From Flavobacterium psychrophilum (GTDB taxonomy: Bacteria > Bacteroidota > Bacteroidia > Flavobacteriales > Flavobacteriaceae): 64,000 nucleotides of DNA. The notes under the pieces are model-generated. The model saw nothing but the letters and a program-made list of their open reading frames with translations, did not search any database and was not told the DNA's origin. This document shows, piece after piece, positions 63,089-64,000 of this stretch; the stretch's first letter is position 1; every line of letters starts with the position of its first letter. The stretch spans positions 992,001-1,056,000 of the forward strand of contig CP012388.1 of assembly GCA_001708385.1 (NCBI GenBank), given 5' to 3'. The translations under genes were made by a program, and so were the position numbers.

Positions 63089-63619
63089 ATGTCAACTACA
63101 AAATGGGCAGTAGACCCAACCCACTCAGAAATAGGATTTAAAGTAAAACACATGATGTTTACTAACGTATCCGGTAACTTTACAAAATTTACCGCAGAAG
63201 CAGATACAGAAGGTGATCATTTTGATAATGCTAAGTTTTCATTTAGTGCGGACATCGATTCTGTAAGCACAGGAAATGCAGATCGTGACGGACACCTTTT
63301 AAGCGGAGACTTTTTTGATTCTGCTCAATTCCCGAAAATCACATTTGAATCGACTTCATTTGATAAGAAAAACGAAGGAGAATATACACTTAACGGAAAC
63401 CTTAGCTTGCATGGCGAAACTAAAGCCGTAAGCCTTGATGTAGAGTTTGGCGGTATCGCTAAAGACCCTTGGGGTAACACAAAAGCAGGTTTTAGTATTA
63501 CAGGAAAACTAAACCGTAAAGATTTTGGCCTTACATGGAACTCTGCCCTTGAAACAGGTGGCGTACTTGTAGGTGAAGAAGTAAAACTGGCAATTGAATT
63601 GCAGTTTGTAAAACAATAA
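63089..63619 (+). CDS. YceI-family protein, copy 2
   Basis: A 176-residue YceI barrel: KWAVDPTHSEIGFKVKHMMFTNVSG (start), DRDGHLLSGDFFDSAQFPKITFES and TLNGNLSLHGETKAVSLDVEF match the family. Unlike copy 1 it has no signal peptide, so it is probably cytoplasmic. It has its own promoter with MarR-type operators and so may be co-controlled with the marR-nitroreductase-YceI operon 15 kb upstream. Confidence 0.92.
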   Translation: MSTTKWAVDPTHSEIGFKVKHMMFTNVSGNFTKFTAEADTEGDHFDNAKFSFSADIDSVSTGNADRDGHLLSGDFFDSAQFPKITFESTSFDKKNEGEYTLNGNLSLHGETKAVSLDVEFGGIAKDPWGNTKAGFSITGKLNRKDFGLTWNSALETGGVLVGEEVKLAIELQFVKQ

Positions 63620-63643
63620 TTATTGTTTGGTATATGTTTGGTT

Positions 63644-63678
63644 AAAAACCTGCAGTGCGAAAGTGCTGCAGGTTTTTT
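63644..63678. terminator. Bidirectional terminator after yceI-2
   Basis: AAAAACCTGCAG at 63644-63655 pairs with CTGCAGGTTTTT at 63666-63677, with T-run. It lies between the convergent YceI gene and the partial gene at the window's end. Confidence 0.88.
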
Positions 63679-63681
63679 GTT

Positions 63682-64000
63682 TTATGTTGTCTTGGAATAA
63701 GTAACAGGGCTGCACTGTGCAAATTTTTCCGGTGCCGAATTTCCGAATTTGTGGTCTTTCACATACTCATACAAAAGCCTTCTGAATTCTTTTTCCTTCT
63801 CTGCGGGAAGGTTTTTAAAGGAATACAGAAAATAATCAATTGTACCATCGGGCTTCATGTAAATCCTGTTCCACCCTTTGGTAACCTCTTCCCATTTAAA
63901 ATTATTTTTAAAAAGGTATCCTCCAAATGATTTCAGGAAATTATAGTACGTTTCAATATGTTTTTGCTGATCGGCTTCCGTTTTAAAGATACCATTATCA
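63682..64000 (-). CDS. C-terminal part of an unrecognised protein
   Basis: The minus strand is open from the window edge to a TAA at 63684-63682, giving at least 105 residues: KTEADQQKHIETYYNFLKS, GWNRIYMKPDGTIDYFLY, PAEKEKEFRRLLYEYVKDH. The N-terminus lies outside the window. No family is recognised. Confidence 0.7.
   Translation of the reverse strand, partial: DNGIFKTEADQQKHIETYYNFLKSFGGYLFKNNFKWEEVTKGWNRIYMKPDGTIDYFLYSFKNLPAEKEKEFRRLLYEYVKDHKFGNSAPEKFAQCSPVTYSKTT

Overview
The window is ordinary, gene-dense chromosome of a member of the Bacteroidota, most likely a Flavobacterium or close relative (family Flavobacteriaceae). The family markers are intergenic -7 boxes of the form TAnnTTTG, a NusB about twice the usual length, the TonB-receptor plus DUF4249 pairing, a cyclophilin-FKBP fusion of the type reported from Flavobacterium johnsoniae, a Pur-alpha-like DUF3276 protein and a 113-kDa-class ABC-2 permease/thioredoxin fusion. 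I found no rRNA, tRNA, CRISPR array, insertion sequence, prophage or plasmid gene, and the species cannot be named from sequence reading alone.

Layout. 0-9.4 kb: a sirtuin, a decayed TlpA gene, purB, then a three-gene potassium/proton antiporter cluster (two CPA2 antiporters around a KefF-like flavoprotein) and convergent guaB. 9.4-18.8 kb: an orphan membrane protein, HMG-CoA lyase, pyrD, an HD hydrolase, a 1382-residue hybrid histidine kinase and pepT. 18.8-24.2 kb: leucine dehydrogenase, nusB, a DUF1573 lipoprotein and yajC on the minus strand, with a divergent ABC exporter. 24.2-32.7 kb: housekeeping genes (csaA, peptidylprolyl isomerase, trmD, rplS, monomeric isocitrate dehydrogenase). 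32.9-37.1 kb: a TonB receptor with two tandem DUF4249 lipoproteins. 37.1-46 kb: thiamine pyrophosphokinase, uvrB and a run of small secreted or hypothetical proteins. 45-48.4 kb: a redox island in which a TlpA-redoxin-rhodanese operon is divergent from a MarR-nitroreductase-YceI operon. 48.5-51.2 kb: cysM and cysE behind a cysteine leader peptide, and a lone glutamine amidotransferase. 51.3-56 kb: a TetR-TolC-EmrA-EmrB efflux operon. 56-64 kb: two DUF3861 proteins, yaaA, an ABC ATPase with an ABC-2 permease fused to a thioredoxin domain, a Crp-type regulator, pirin and a second YceI.

The most interesting features are regulatory and architectural. Upstream of cysE there is a 24-codon reading frame with Cys codons at positions 11, 13 and 14, followed by an intrinsic terminator ending 10 nt before cysE and by a competing pairing segment; this looks like a complete transcription attenuator. 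The MarR gene and the divergent TlpA operon share palindromes TTTGTA-N2-TACAAA that cover the -33 and -7 boxes of both promoters, and the same palindrome with the same 15-bp spacing recurs 16 kb away at the promoter of the second yceI, just after pirin, implying a small MarR regulon. The permease/thioredoxin fusion at 59-61 kb joins a bacitracin- or lantibiotic-immunity-type permease to an extracytoplasmic TlpA domain and appears to be a little-described system. Several dispersed intergenic repeat families are also visible.
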